From: Shinisaurus crocodilurus
Taxonomy: Eukaryota; Chordata; Lepidosauria; Squamata; Shinisauridae
Length of the DNA: 64,000 bases
Reading direction: 5' to 3'
Assembly: GCA_021292165.1 (NCBI GenBank)
Contig: CM037877.1
Location: forward strand, 160,537,871-160,601,870
Shown here in pieces: positions 41,880-53,059 of this stretch (positions are counted from its first letter, which is position 1; every line of letters starts with the position of its first letter). The position numbers and the translations under genes were made by a program. Under the pieces are notes generated by a model. The model was not told the DNA's origin. It was given only the letters and a program-made list of their open reading frames with translations, and ran no database searches.

Positions 41880-42655
41880 ATGTGTATTCTGGGTGATATG
41901 CTTCACTCCCATATGTTCCTTGGCAAGGCTGAGACCTACTGTGTTCTCTGGGGCATCATATAAGATGATGAGAAGATGCAGGAAGCAATAAGGGTTCCGC
42001 AGCTATGGGACATTAGACAAAAGTCCAAAGAGAGGGGTAAGATATTTCTATTTCTCACACCTCTTCTAAATCTTTTTTTTCAGGTGGAGCAAAACCAATA
42101 GAGATGCAAGCATCCAGTCAAACAGCAAGAGATACATGCAAGGAGGCAGGTCATGCATGGAGTTACAAAGTGAAAACAAAAAGCAAACAACAACAACAAA
42201 CCCAACACACATGTTGACATTCAGACAGTTATGCACTCATCTGGGAGCCTATAAGTAGTTACCCAGTTAATGTATTGTCTGGTTCAGCCTTAAATGTTGA
42301 TTAAAAGTTGACAGGACGACAGAACCCAGAGAAAGAGACTTCATGGGTATCAAGAGCCACCAGGGCTGGAACCAGGAACACTGTCCTTTCCCCTGTGATA
42401 AGTCCCTGTAGGGCTCTGGGCGGAAGGTCCTTGAGCTGTGATGTTTTCTCAGGATCTGGGGTGACACCTGCCCAACATTGGTTCCTTTGGACCTTGAAGG
42501 ACCATAAAGATTTCCACATCAGGCTGGGACTTTCCCTGGGCAACAGCAGCCTCCACTGTGGTTGTCAGGCTGCAAAACCTATCTCTTCACCCACTGAGTA
42601 TCTAAGGGTCAGCACTGACTGAGCTAGCAGGCTGCCTAATGGTCTTCTACCTCTA
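41880..42655. other. Unique sequence, no gene recognised
   Basis: Short frames on both strands at 42300-42620 lack domains. No repeat identified. Confidence 0.35.
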
Positions 42656-42659
42656 GGTA

Positions 42660-43115
42660 GCCAATGCCAGCGCCAGCTTTTTGAGGGCCCTTGGGCAAGA
42701 CACCCTCAGTGCAGCCCCTTCCTCAGCGAGTCTACTTTCTCATCACCTTTGTCTCCAGCTGTTCTTGCTCCTCATCCTCTTTCTCATCATTGCTTCCACT
42801 TGCTCGCTTGACAAGCGGAGAGCCAGTGAGAAGTCATGACCTCCTTGCCTTTAATGGGCAACCAACAGTATATGGCAACTGGACAATACAAGTGCGAGCT
42901 GCAACTAAGTGTTGCAAATGTATCCTCCCTCTTAAGAGGAGTGCTCCTGTTCAGGGTTCCAACCTGCCATTCTCTCCAAGCAGGCTGGCCCACCCTTCCT
43001 CCCCCACCGTGTTCAGTTTTTCTTTTCCAACTGTCATGCTATATTCTGCGGTTACTGAGCTCAGGTGGCTCCTGCTGTTGCTGCTGCTGCTGCTGCTGTT
43101 TGCCTCCTTAGCTTT
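42660..43115. repeat. Dispersed repeat family E, second copy
   Basis: 'tttgagggcccttgggcaag' and 'ctcatcctctttctcatcat' follow the same order as 4395-4560. It ends in a (CTG)n run (43073-43100). Confidence 0.6.
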
Positions 43116-43297
43116 TTAGAAATTTTTAGATTTTTTTGTTGTTGGGTACGTCTAAAAGTACAAAAGCTCCTCCGAGCATGCTGATTCCTCCCTCTCATTT
43201 CTTAGTGGCCCCATTTTGGCTACAATCCTGTTAGCACGCACCACCTGTGTTCAGCATTAGAAGCAGTGAGACTGCATATAATCTAAGCATCAGCATC

Positions 43298-43326
43298 TTT
43301 TGGTGGTGGTGGTGGTGGTGGTGGTG
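43298..43326. repeat. (GGT)n microsatellite
   Basis: GGT/TGG repeat. Confidence 0.95.
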
Positions 43327-43479
43327 TGTCGAATGCCATTTCAGCGCATGCACACGGCACCAGCTCTGGCGAGTCTCACATTTGATCCTGGAGCTAGTTA
43401 TGGAGCAACAGGGATTCTGTCATGCCTGTCACATAGACATATGCTCCTTATTTACTGCTACATCTCCATAATAAATTAG

Positions 43480-44140
43480 AATAATTAGAAATATGCAACT
43501 GAGCCCGAAGACAGACTTGGAATGCATGGAGCCAGACAATATCATAAACCATATAAATAAGAGTGACAGGATGACATCAGTGAAGGAGAAAAAAGCAGAG
43601 AAGTGGATACAGTCAGATTGGATGGAGATTTATGAAGGCACCGTAGGCCACAGTGCACAGAAGCCACTATGACCTACTGGAAGCTGGTAAGTATCAAAAT
43701 GAAGCAATGCTTTAACCAGAGTGCAATGGGGTGCAATAACTTCATAGGACATTAGCATGTGGAGTCTGGGAACACATGCTGGATGCATGTGTCATGGAAA
43801 ATTATGAGAGAAGTTTATACACGGGGCCCCTGTGCTTTGCTTAGCTCATATGCAATCATTTATATGGTAATTCTGATTCATTCGCTGTGCGCGTTTCTAT
43901 CATCGTGGAAGGTTATTAAGTACAAAGCTAATAGCACGTTGCCCAGGTCATCTGCTGTGGAGTAGTTCAAAAACATGTCATACGTCAATAACCGGCAGTT
44001 ATTACTTGACTGTTTCTATTCAGAAAGCAGAATTAAGCAGCTATTGTGAGACAGTTCCTGTCTGCCCCAAGTCAGGCCCAATGAGGAAAGAAAACAACAA
44101 CATGCAACTCTGGCACGTAGGACAGCAAAGCAGAAGTTAG
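43480..44140. other. Unique block, candidate conserved noncoding element
   Basis: 660 bp without identifiable repeats. 43750-44060 is the most enhancer-like stretch: 'tcatatgcaatcatttatat', 'ttctgattcattcgctg', 'gtcatacgtcaataaccgg'. An embedded 68-codon frame has no domain. Confidence 0.42.
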
Positions 44141-44143
44141 GGT

Positions 44144-44147
<4 letters not shown>

Positions 44148-44175
<28 letters not shown>
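44148..44175. repeat. (TG)n microsatellite
   Basis: About 14 TG units. Confidence 0.95.
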
Positions 44176-44177
<2 letters not shown>

Positions 44178-44179
44178 GA

Positions 44180-45140
44180 ATTGCAGTGAAAGGTGAAAAC
44201 ATTTGTATTTGCCTTCCGGTGATTTAAAAATGCAACCTCAGAAGCATTTTTAAATTACAAAAAAATCTTGTTAAAATAATAATAAATTATGGGCAGTACC
44301 CAATGCTAGCATTAAACACGTTGCACTAGTGGGAATGACTGCTAGTGCAACAAGAAGTTAGAGTAACCCAGGAAACTAGTCGGAATTGGACAAGTCAGTG
44401 GCTCCCTTCTTCAAGCTCTGTTGATGTGTCCCAGTGGTAGTTTCAACTAGTTTCTGGTTGCACTAGTGGTCGTTCCTGCTAGAACGTCGTTCCTGTGGCA
44501 TCATTGGATATTGCCCTTGATTTGATTCCTCGTTACAAGAAATATAAAACTGTTCCAAAATAAATTCAGAATTACACAAATTCATTTTAGAAGGAGAAAC
44601 AAGACATGTCCACTCACATGTTTGTTCTTTGCGTGTGTATGGGGGAGATAATGAAGAGGTGGAAACATGTATATGGTTTCAAATCAGGGCCACATTTATT
44701 GAATCAAAGATCTGCAAAGGAAGAAGTGCAGTGCTAATCTGCACCTGCTGTTGGCTGGGAGAAACCAAGATTTGGGAGAAAGCATCCTAACTGGAGCGGC
44801 AGCGGGATGACCTGCTGCCGTCCAGTTGCATTCCATGTGGAGCTGGAGGGCCTAATTGGTGCCGAGCAAATCTGCTGGCAACATCGAGAAACTTTATGTG
44901 TAAAGAGGGTGATTACATATCTGAGTGGCAATACTTCTCATGATCATAAGCAGCTGGAGAAGTGCCACAGCAAGAACGGTAATTAGACATGGTCAAACCC
45001 CACTCAGCTCAATTCATAATTGAGCTCCCAACTGTACATTCTAAATTGCCTCACTTTTTTTTTCTTTGCACGCTGGAAGAGAAGGCAGTGGTGGCAGATC
45101 TGACAGTGATAGCAAAGGGTACATTAACAGCCATGTTTAT
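44180..45140. other. Unique sequence, no gene recognised
   Basis: No ORF of note and no identified element. Confidence 0.4.
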
Positions 45141-45144
45141 TTGT

Positions 45145-45335
45145 TGTTAAAATGTGGGTTATCGTGTTGTCTGAACCCATGGCCTGTCTTAAGCCATAGT
45201 TGTTAGCACAGCTGGGTTCAGACAACACAATAAACCACATTTCAACAACAACCAACAGTTCAACAATAACCCACACTCAACCATACTCAACCCTTGAGAG
45301 TGGGTTATCTTGTTGTCTGAACCGAGTCATTGGCT
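45145..45335. mobile_element. Foldback hAT-like MITE
   Basis: 'gtgggttatcgtgttgtctg' occurs again as 'gtgggttatcttgttgtctg' near the right end, and in inverted form as 'gttcagacaacacaataaac'. Precise ends and duplication were not resolved. Confidence 0.55.
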
Positions 45336-45372
45336 CCCTAGATGATAATGGGTAAGGGGAAGAGCACCTCTC

Positions 45373-45830
45373 ATGTGGTCTTCCAACCACGCAGTGGGGT
45401 GGGAGGACCAGGGATACTTGAGCTTGAATTCTCCAAACTATACTTCAAAGTTCGGTTTGGCTCACTCCCATTGTCATTTGCAAATGGAAAAAGCACACAT
45501 TCCAAATAGAAAAAGTGTGCATTTTCAAAAGTACACACTTTCCCCCATTGATTAAAGTGTGAAAATGTGAAGTTTTAAAAGTGTGCATTTTTAAAGTATG
45601 CATTTTTAAAAGAGCACACTTTAAAATGCACACTTTAAAAATGTACAGTTTAAATTGTGCATTTTAAAAATTGTGCATTTTTAAAGTATGCATTTTTTAT
45701 GGTGCTCATTTTCTAAATCCCAATGCAAGTTCAGGAGTTTACCAACATTTTTGGAGAACGTGCACTCCTGTTCATGTTTGGGGTTGCGAACCGGACATTT
45801 TTGAGTGATTGATTAACTGAACTGGATTTC
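45373..45830. repeat. Repeat family J with phased TGCATTTTTAAA motifs
   Basis: Begins 'ttctccaaactatacttcaa', then 'ggctcactcccattg', followed by at least eight 'gtgcatttttaaa'/'tttaaaatgcac' units in both orientations, and ends 'ctgttcatgtttggggttgcg'. The same start and end words frame 48145-49300. Confidence 0.75.
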
Positions 45831-46194
45831 TCATACATCCCTACAAACTTTGGAGGCTAGGCGGGATTGTGCTTGCTGTAGCCACTCCTGACCAGCCACT
45901 TGTGGGCTGTGCCTATTTGGCCTAGAGCCTATGCATGCACAACTTGTATGCATGTCGGATCTGTACACAGCAGCGCAGTCAATGCATATATGTTGACAGG
46001 AGATGATCTTGCTCCTCCTCCATGTATTTGTCATTCATAGTTGGAACGCGCAGCAGTACCTTGAAGGAAGGACTTTGGGGAAGACATCCAGGGCCCCACT
46101 TCACAGGAAGAGCAGGAGGGCCCTCAAATGCAGCTTGGCTGGCTAACCACATTTTGAAATTAAGTGAAATAATGCACATTACTATATAAAGGGG

Positions 46195-46605
46195 GGTGTG
46201 TGGTCCTTAAATGTTTGTTTGTTTGTTTTCTATACCTCCCAATAGCTGAAGCTCTCTGGGTAGTTTAGAACAGTTCCTAAAACAAAACAAGACGTAATAC
46301 AATAAAAGCAACCCTATTTCCCCCCCCAAAATGCAGAATTTAAATGCAGTTTAAAAATTTAAAAACAACTTAGCAGCTAAAACAATATTTAATACAGAAT
46401 AGACCTGTTATAAAACACCTGATATGGGTGCCCCCATCAAGCCATTCAATGGCCTTAAATTTCTTTAAATGTCTCAGTGCAGAGGGCAGTCTTATCCTGG
46501 CGCTGAAAGGATGATGGGGTTGGTGCCAGGAGGACATCAGTGGGGAGATCAGTCCACAGTCGGGGGGTTGCCCCTGGGAAGGCCCATCCTTGGTAATTTT
46601 ACTAA
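46195..46605 (-). mobile_element. LINE 3' region
   Basis: Antisense LINE-like text: 'ctctctgggtagtttagaac', 'agggcagtcttatcctggcg' and 'cccctgggaaggcccatcct'. The arrangement matches the other minus-strand LINE ends. No ORF. Confidence 0.65.
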
Positions 46606-46608
46606 GAG

Positions 46609-46685
46609 TGGTGCAGTTAGGTAATTTTAGACTCTGGACATAATGGTCTTAAGTCCAGAGTCAATAATTACCTAACTTTCTCCAC
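46609..46685. repeat. Short inverted repeat (hairpin)
   Basis: Left 'gttaggtaattttagactct' pairs with right 'agagtcaataattacctaac' around a short loop. Possibly a small MITE; no duplication seen. Confidence 0.7.
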
Positions 46686-46699
46686 TGGGAAGAGCATGT

Positions 46700-48110
46700 G
46701 AAAAGGGTCGGGTGTGCATGGGTACAGGAAGCTGCTGTATAGCAGGTCAAACTTCTGGAATTATAGAACCACCTCAGTTTCTTGAGATGATTGTAAGTTT
46801 TAACTCCACCACCCTACTGTTACTTGCACAGCTTCTGCAATAAGAAAAGAAAGTGTTTATTGTGTGAAGCTGGCAGTCTTTATATCCATTTAAATGACAG
46901 CAGCTCAGAACTCTGATCAGATATGTATATGAAATCAAATCCATATTGACAGCTTATTTCCTGCTTTTATTAAAATATTAAATGGATAAAGTAAAAAAAA
47001 ATCAATAAAATCTTAATAGAAAAAGTTAAATTGGGGATTATTATAAACTCTTCCTTCAGGTTCCTTAATAAAAAATTGATAGTTCAAATCTGGTGAGACT
47101 GCCTGTAAGCCTTCTGTATTTTTTCAATTTTTCGGAAGGCTGTGCAGAAGAAGTAGTAAAGCCAGCGGGACAAAGTACAACAGGAATACGTGAATATTTA
47201 CTCAACAGTCAGGAAATAATAAATATTCCCTGGCTCCGCTATGACCTTTGTAGATTGAATATCAATTATCTGTATATTCTGATTATCCAGATTAATTGTT
47301 TCTCCTAGGCAAGCCCAAGATCCATGTAAAAAGCATTTCTGCTTACCTGAACTTGGTATATGGGCATTGCTTGTTTTGTCTTGTTTTCTCCTCTCCTTTG
47401 TCTTTGAGGCACTGGGTAGCATTGCACCTTTGTATGTAAGCTTTCAAAATCCATTGCTTGCAATAAATAAGGAAGCAAACGAACCCTTCTCCCTCACATT
47501 TCTGAGGACATTGCCAACAATGAATGATTTTCTTCTTTGTCGCTAAAGTCTTTTAATTTATATGTACACTGGGGGGGAAACCCCTTTTTAAAGAAATTAT
47601 TTCATATACTGGGTGACTTATTCTCTCTGTGCCACTTTAAAGGGTAGATGCTCAACAGGTTGTCTACATGAAATTAATCTAGCAAAGATGGTCCTCAAGT
47701 AAACAGGAACTGATAATCTGATGCAACTGTAGCAGGAGTTTTCAAATATGGGCTGCAACCTCAGGGTTCTGTTTCCTTTCTCAGCGCTGACTTACTTTGC
47801 AAAGGTAGTCAGAAGGTCATGCGAAACCTGCTTCTTCTTACTTTTTTTAATTTATTTATCACAAAGCATCATCAGTGTGCATGTCTGTGCATGTGCATAT
47901 ATGTGAGAATATGTGTGGCCCACGCCTTATCACCGCATGCGGCCCTCAGGACCAAAAATATTGCCCACCCCTGCATTAGTGTAATCCTGTCACACTTCAC
48001 ACAGCAGGAGCTTGGTTGTCACTTCTGTAAGCTTGACAAAATGTATCATATTAAATGGAACACACACATCTTTGGCTATCCTGTTATCACTCTCTAATAC
48101 CGAACTCAGA
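46700..48110. other. Unique AT-rich sequence, no gene recognised
   Basis: Only short frames. A MITE-end fragment ('attgcccacccctgcat') is at 47960-47977. Confidence 0.4.
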
Positions 48111-48119
48111 CTATGAGTG

Positions 48120-49325
48120 CCAATTAAGGATGGGAGACCCAAGGATGTTCAAGTTTGCTGAAATTTTCTGAACATCACTTCAAAGCTCCGTTCAGCTCAC
48201 TTCTGTTTTTGTTTGTGTGGAGAAAGCCTGACACGAGTATACATGTACACGCACACACCAGTCCCCGTCCTCCAGGGGAGGGGGGCGAGAAGGGGAGATT
48301 GGGTTACAGGGAAGCATCCAGACAGACCGGCATTCCAGCAATGGAGGATCTCGCTTGTAATCAACAAAACTCAGGAAAGGACCATCAAGACCATCAACCT
48401 AACAGGGCAGTCTCAAAGAGCTGTAAAGTATCCAATACGTCACCTTCTTCCTGGGCAGGAATAAGCCCACTTGACACGAAGGGGCAGGCAATAGCCCCAC
48501 CTGACCTAAGGGGCGGGAGAGCGGGAAACACAGAGGTAGGAAACCCCTCTCCCCTCCTTTTGTTGGTTGTTGGGAACCCAGGGTACTTTTGAGTACGAAC
48601 CACCCTCCAGCAGCGGCTGGAGTAAGCTGTTTCCTTCCCCGGATCGGACAGACCCGGAGTTAGGCTGAAACTGACTAGCCTGACGTCTCTGATCTAAGGT
48701 AACTGACTAATACAAATGCGCTAGCCTGGGAGCCTGTAATTGATAAACTTAAAGGTCACGTCAGGTCTTATGGACGTTGTAGTATTTCCTAGAAAGCTGT
48801 TAGTTCCGCTCCATATCTTGTGTAAATAAATAAAGCCTTATTTGGTAGTTCAAAGGCTGGAGTTTCCTTTTGTGTGTGAAAACCTCCTAGTCGGTTCCAT
48901 TAGCTTGTACGGGCTGTAACTTTGTGCCGGTTAACCCATTAAGCGCCGAACTCACGCATAGGACCCAGGTGCTGGTCCTTCACAGTTTGCAACATTTTTT
49001 TGTTTTTTTGTTTTCCCGTTCAAAATGCACAGGAAAGTATGCACTTTGAATGGGAAATGTGCATTTCTGTGTGCATTTTTCAAAAGTGCGCACTTACCCC
49101 CATTGACTAAAGCACGAAAATGTGTATGGGGGGGGGATCCACATTTCAAAGTGTGAATTTTTCAAAAAATACAATTTTGGGGGGAACCCTATCACAAGTT
49201 CAGGAATGTGTGAACAATTTTTTTAAAAAATGCGCTCCCATTTGCATTCACCTTCAGGGTTACGAATGGGGCACGTTTGGATGATTTGCAAATGGAAATG
49301 AAATTCTCGTACATTCTTAGTGCCA
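48120..49325. repeat. Repeat family J, interrupted by an LTR
   Basis: Left piece 'acatcacttcaaagctccg' and 'ctcacttctgtttttg' up to 48215. Right piece from 48990 with 'gtgcatttttcaaaagtgcg' units and the end 'ttacgaatggggcacg'. The LTR at 48216-48984 splits it. Confidence 0.75.
48216..48984 (+). mobile_element. Solo LTR (769 bp), second copy, perfect 5-bp TSD
   Basis: Same family as 6775-7530, colinear end to end: TGTGGAGAAAGCC start, GGTCCTTCACA end, AATAAA at 48825-48830. Flanked by GTTTG at 48211-48215 and 48985-48989. It differs from the first copy by scattered substitutions and a few small indels, including an extra 'catgta'-type insertion near the 5' end and an extra 'cccagg'-type insertion about 380 bp in. 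No internal genes. Confidence 0.93.
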
Positions 49326-49329
49326 TTGG

Positions 49330-49646
49330 CTATGCAGCTAAAATGGAGTGATCGAGAAAGAAGAAGGAGGTATCAGTATGCTCAGAGGAACGGAGTCCCA
49401 AGGTTTGCAGAAGTACAAAAAAATCTTTAGAAAAAAATAAATAAGGGGTGGACCCAAAGCAGTCCAATGAGGAGCATGTCCAGTGGCAGCAGCTACAGAA
49501 TGCTATGTTCATTGGTGGTGGCAGGGAACAGAAAATGGGGGTGGAGGGGGGGATTGCAATGGAGTATCCTGGAATGGGGCATGGTTGACTCACTGGAACC
49601 CCTAACAGGAGCACTGCATACCACATTATCTTTCAGGTCACACTTG
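49330..49646. other. No confident feature
   Basis: A 98-codon antisense frame has no domain. Sequence is unique by inspection. Confidence 0.35.
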
Positions 49647-49654
49647 TCTGAATC

Positions 49655-49854
49655 CAGCGTAGACTGGTGGCTCCAAAGTCAGTGGGGCAGTGTATCCACT
49701 CTGGGTTTCAGTCTGAACTTTGAAGGAGCTATCCATGGTTCCTAACATAGTTTGGGGATGTGGTTCAGCACCATGGACAGCTCCTTTAAAGTTTGGACTA
49801 CAGCCCGGAGTGGATACACTGGCCCACTGCCATTGGAGCCGCCTGCCTCCACTC
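49655..49854. mobile_element. hAT-type MITE (family B), 7/8 TSD
   Basis: Foldback with 'gactggtggctcc' near the left and 'ggagccgcctgcctcc' near the right, plus inner 'agctatccatgg' / 'ccatggacagct'. Flanks TCTGAATC (49647-49654) and TCGGAATC (49855-49862) match at 7 of 8. Confidence 0.88.
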
Positions 49855-49862
49855 TCGGAATC

Positions 49863-50282
49863 TACCCTTGCTACTAATATGAGCCCAATGTCATGAAGCT
49901 CAGAAATGATGGACAAAACAGTACGTGACTGTGATATGAGGAAACAATACAGCACATCTTCTTAGGGTATGATGGGATGCAATAATTGACCAAACAATGA
50001 AAAGCAATATGACCAAACAATGAAAAAACAACAACTCTGTTTTTGAACATGCAATAATAAACTAGTCAGTGGCTGCTTCTCTTAATGCCATCAGAGCAGC
50101 TGCTGTTCCACAGTCAAGCTTATATTGAATCCAAACTGTCATTTCACTTTTTATGTTGTTCCTTTCTCCCACTCTCTGCTGAACAGAGTACATCATCAGG
50201 CGGCATTTACGGTAATGGCAGAGTTTTTATTTCTGTTGAGGGACTTGTGTTTTTACATGCAGAAGCCTCTGGGTCTATAAAG
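49863..50282. other. Unique sequence, no gene recognised
   Basis: No repeat found. A 129-codon frame starting at 50085 runs through into a MITE fragment and carries no domain. Confidence 0.35.
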
Positions 50283-50361
50283 CAGCCTTCTCCAACTTGC
50301 TGGACTATAACTCCCATCATCCACAGCCAAGCTACGGATTGTAGTCAAACACATCTGGAGT
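50283..50361. mobile_element. hAT-type MITE (family A), truncated
   Basis: Left end CAGCCTTCTCCAACTTG and inner 'tataactcccatcatcc' and 'acacatctggag'. The right terminus is missing. Confidence 0.7.
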
Positions 50362-50985
50362 ATGTGTGTTTGTGTATGGTGGTTAGAAATGAGAAGATTG
50401 CTCCTATTCTATTCCTTTATTGTTCCTCTGTTTTGCTCTGCCCCATGTTTCATTTCTTACCAATGTCAATTTAACTGGGATTATTTCTAAAATTAATTCC
50501 AGGACTGTCACGTGCGCTTTTTCAGTTCCTTCAGTTCACTTGCGTCTTTCACCTCCTCACTATGTGTGCATTAATAAAACACCACAAGCAATCTTGATGT
50601 GATCATCATCGTATGTATGGTTGTGTGTGTGTGTGTGCGCGCGCGCACATGCTCTCCCCTACACCTTGAGGAAACACCGCACTGGAAGAATCTCAATGCA
50701 ATCATATGTACAATCACATCGAGCTGGCTTTAGCGTTGCTATCAATGTGCACTAGCAAAACTCTGCACAAAAACAACCTTGATCAAATCACACAAAAATC
50801 TCTTATTCTGCAAGGTTTTTATCAATGTGCACAGATGCACATTTGGTAATGTAGAGTAGGAGAAAAAAATGTGACTTAAACCTGCAGCAAATGACATATC
50901 ACAGCAAAATCATTTATTTCTTAGGTGGCTTTAACAGATTTAATAAGTAGATTAACTAACTTAGATAACCATTTTTCCTCCCCAG
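50362..50985. other. Unique sequence with (TG)n(CG)n at 50619-50648
   Basis: An alternating purine-pyrimidine tract, TG repeats running into CGCGCGCG then CA. The rest holds no recognisable feature. Confidence 0.6.
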
Positions 50986-50989
50986 AGTT

Positions 50990-51445
50990 GCAAGCTTTGT
51001 CTGGTTTAAGGGAAAGATTCATCAGTGTCATGCTCCTTGCTTCCAAGACTCAGACTCAGCATGAGGAGGACTCGGGTTCAGAAAAATCACAAGTCTCCCC
51101 ACTTTGAGTAGAGTGCTCAGACTCAGTATCCCCTTCAGTACTTTCCTGGCCTGTAGCTCTCCCATCAGTTCCTGATTCCAAGGATGGCTCTTCTGCAGCT
51201 TCTCCCACCCCTCAGCCACACAGGAGCATAAGACTGCAGAAACAGTCACCGGCCCTTTAAGAATTACATTTAGCATCCAGCAGGGTTGGAGCCACTGGAT
51301 GACCAGGCTCTGCCAGCCTTTTAAAGTCCTCAGTTGTTGCCAGTTCTTGGCTGAGACAACATCTTTCTCCAGCTCAGCTAACTGAGCACATTGGGAATTG
51401 TCCACAGTCCTGATTGCTGCTGGCCTGAATCTGCCAAGACTAAGC
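50990..51445. repeat. Unassigned C/T-rich sequence, possible repeat
   Basis: The 125-codon antisense frame (51028-51405) has no domain. It leads directly into the minisatellite at 51450 and may be part of the same element. Confidence 0.35.
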
Positions 51446-51449
51446 CAGT

Positions 51450-51650
51450 AGTGAACTGACTTGTCGTGACCTGTCCTGGCTTACTTGCCGTGACCTGACT
51501 GACTTTAACCTAATGTACATGACTGGACCTAACTTACCATGACCCAACTGACCTTAACCTGACTTACAGTGACCTGACTGAGTCTGACTCAACCTGATCT
51601 ACTTGACTCAGTCTGATTTACTTCACCCAGATCTGTTTGATGTATTGTGC
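51450..51650. repeat. Degenerate minisatellite (ACTTNCNGTGACCTGACTGA unit)
   Basis: Units begin at about 51483, 51532 and 51562 ('acttgccgtgacctgactga', 'acttaccatgacccaactga', 'acttacagtgacctgactga'), with degenerate half-units between and after. Spacing is irregular (49 and 30 bp). Confidence 0.8.
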
Positions 51651-51710
51651 CTTTTCCCTCGCAGGCCAAAAGCCCCGGCAACCAAGCTAGTCCGCTAAAG
51701 CTGTGTGCAG

Positions 51711-51800
51711 TGCAATCCTATGCATGTTTACTCGGAAGCAAGTCTCACTGTGTTCAGTAGGATTTGCCCCCAGAAAAGGAAGCATAAGATTGCAGCAGTT
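51711..51800. mobile_element. MITE fragment, family G-related
   Basis: 'agtgcaatcctatgcatg', 'ttactcggaagcaagtctca' and 'cataagattgcagcag' match 31488-31722. Confidence 0.7.
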
Positions 51801-51804
51801 GATT

Positions 51805-52450
51805 AATTGGCTGGGACCAATTTTAATCACCGTGGTGGTATTTTAAATGGTACAGTTCAGAGTTAAAAGCACAGGTGTTTATTTTTGGAGGCTGTCTTGA
51901 TTTTGGTGCAATAGCTATTCAAAAGGGAAAAGAATATAGGAAATATGTGTTTTCCTTTGAAGAATGACTGGTAGCTTTATTAGTTTCTAAGTTACCCCAT
52001 ACTTCCTTCAATGTTGTCAACTGGCACCTATTTTGAGGTTTGAGGAATCAGCTTAAAGATGCATGGCATGCTTGATCAACTAAAATCATTCATTGGTGGA
52101 CAACCCTGCTTATTTCTTACAAGCTCTTTACCACATAAGAGTTCTGGAGCAACAAATTGTGCTCATCTTTCATTTGAGCATAATGAACATAATTTGCATG
52201 CGATTTACATAAACACAACTACTGGAGTTATTGGTATATCTTCTGTTATGCTAACTGTGTGATTTAATTTTCTGTGTGGGACAAAAACAAAAACAACACA
52301 AGCCATTCTTAGGTTCCATTTGAGATAATGGTCAGTTGACTGAGATTGCAATTCATATATTCTTAAAGGTTGTGAATATTTGCTTGCAAATATATTGAAA
52401 GCTACTGGTGATGGTGGTAAATATGGTGTATCTGCTTTTATCTGCTGACC
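51805..52450. other. Unique AT-rich sequence
   Basis: No ORF of note and no identified repeat. Confidence 0.4.
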
Positions 52451-52458
52451 CTTTAAGC

Positions 52459-52836
52459 CAGTGGTAAGCAACTTCTGGCCCCTTCAGTTGTTGTTGGACT
52501 GCAATTCCCATCAGCCCTAGCCAGCATGGTGAGGGATGAGTGAAGTTGTTGTCCAACAACATATGGAGCCAGTGTGGCGTAGTGGTGAGAGTGTTGGGCT
52601 GGGACTCGGGAGATCCAGGTTCTAGTCCCCGCTCGCCCATGAAACTCACTGGGTGACTTCGGGCTAGTCACTGACTCTCAACCTAACCTACCTCACAGGG
52701 TTGTTATGAGGATAAAATAGAGAGGAGAAGGCGGATTATGTAAAGCCGCCTTGGGTTCTTTGCAGGAAAAAAGGCGGGGTATAAATAAATAAATAAATAA
52801 ATAAATAAATAGAGGACCACAGACTGCCCACGCCTG
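52459..52836. mobile_element. hAT-type MITE (family A) split by a SINE, perfect 8-bp TSD
   Basis: Left part CAGTGGTAAGCAACTTCTGG to about 52565, right part 'gactgcccacgcctg'. Flanked by CTTTAAGC at 52451-52458 and 52837-52844. The Sauria SINE at 52566-52811 interrupts the right arm, so the SINE is younger. Confidence 0.92.
52566..52811 (+). mobile_element. Sauria-type SINE, full length, inside a MITE
   Basis: Head 'agccagtgtggcgtagtggt', B-box 'ggttctagtcc', body 'aacctacctcacagggttg', tail 'aaggcggggtataaa' and a long (TAAA)n. Little decay, so it is among the youngest insertions here. Confidence 0.95.
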
Positions 52837-53059
52837 CTTTAAGCTAAGTATGATGATTTTAGGAAGCCGTATCAGTGACTCATCCCCAATCCCAGCCTGG
52901 CCATCCCACACACAGAGCCACCACTGAGGTTTATGTTGTGCAATGATTCTGCGTGATCCTGCTATGTAGCCAGCATAGTGGCATTAATCCACTTTACTAT
53001 GCCAGTGGGACACCATGAGGACGGGTCACAATATTAGCTAAATAAATGCACCTCAGATT

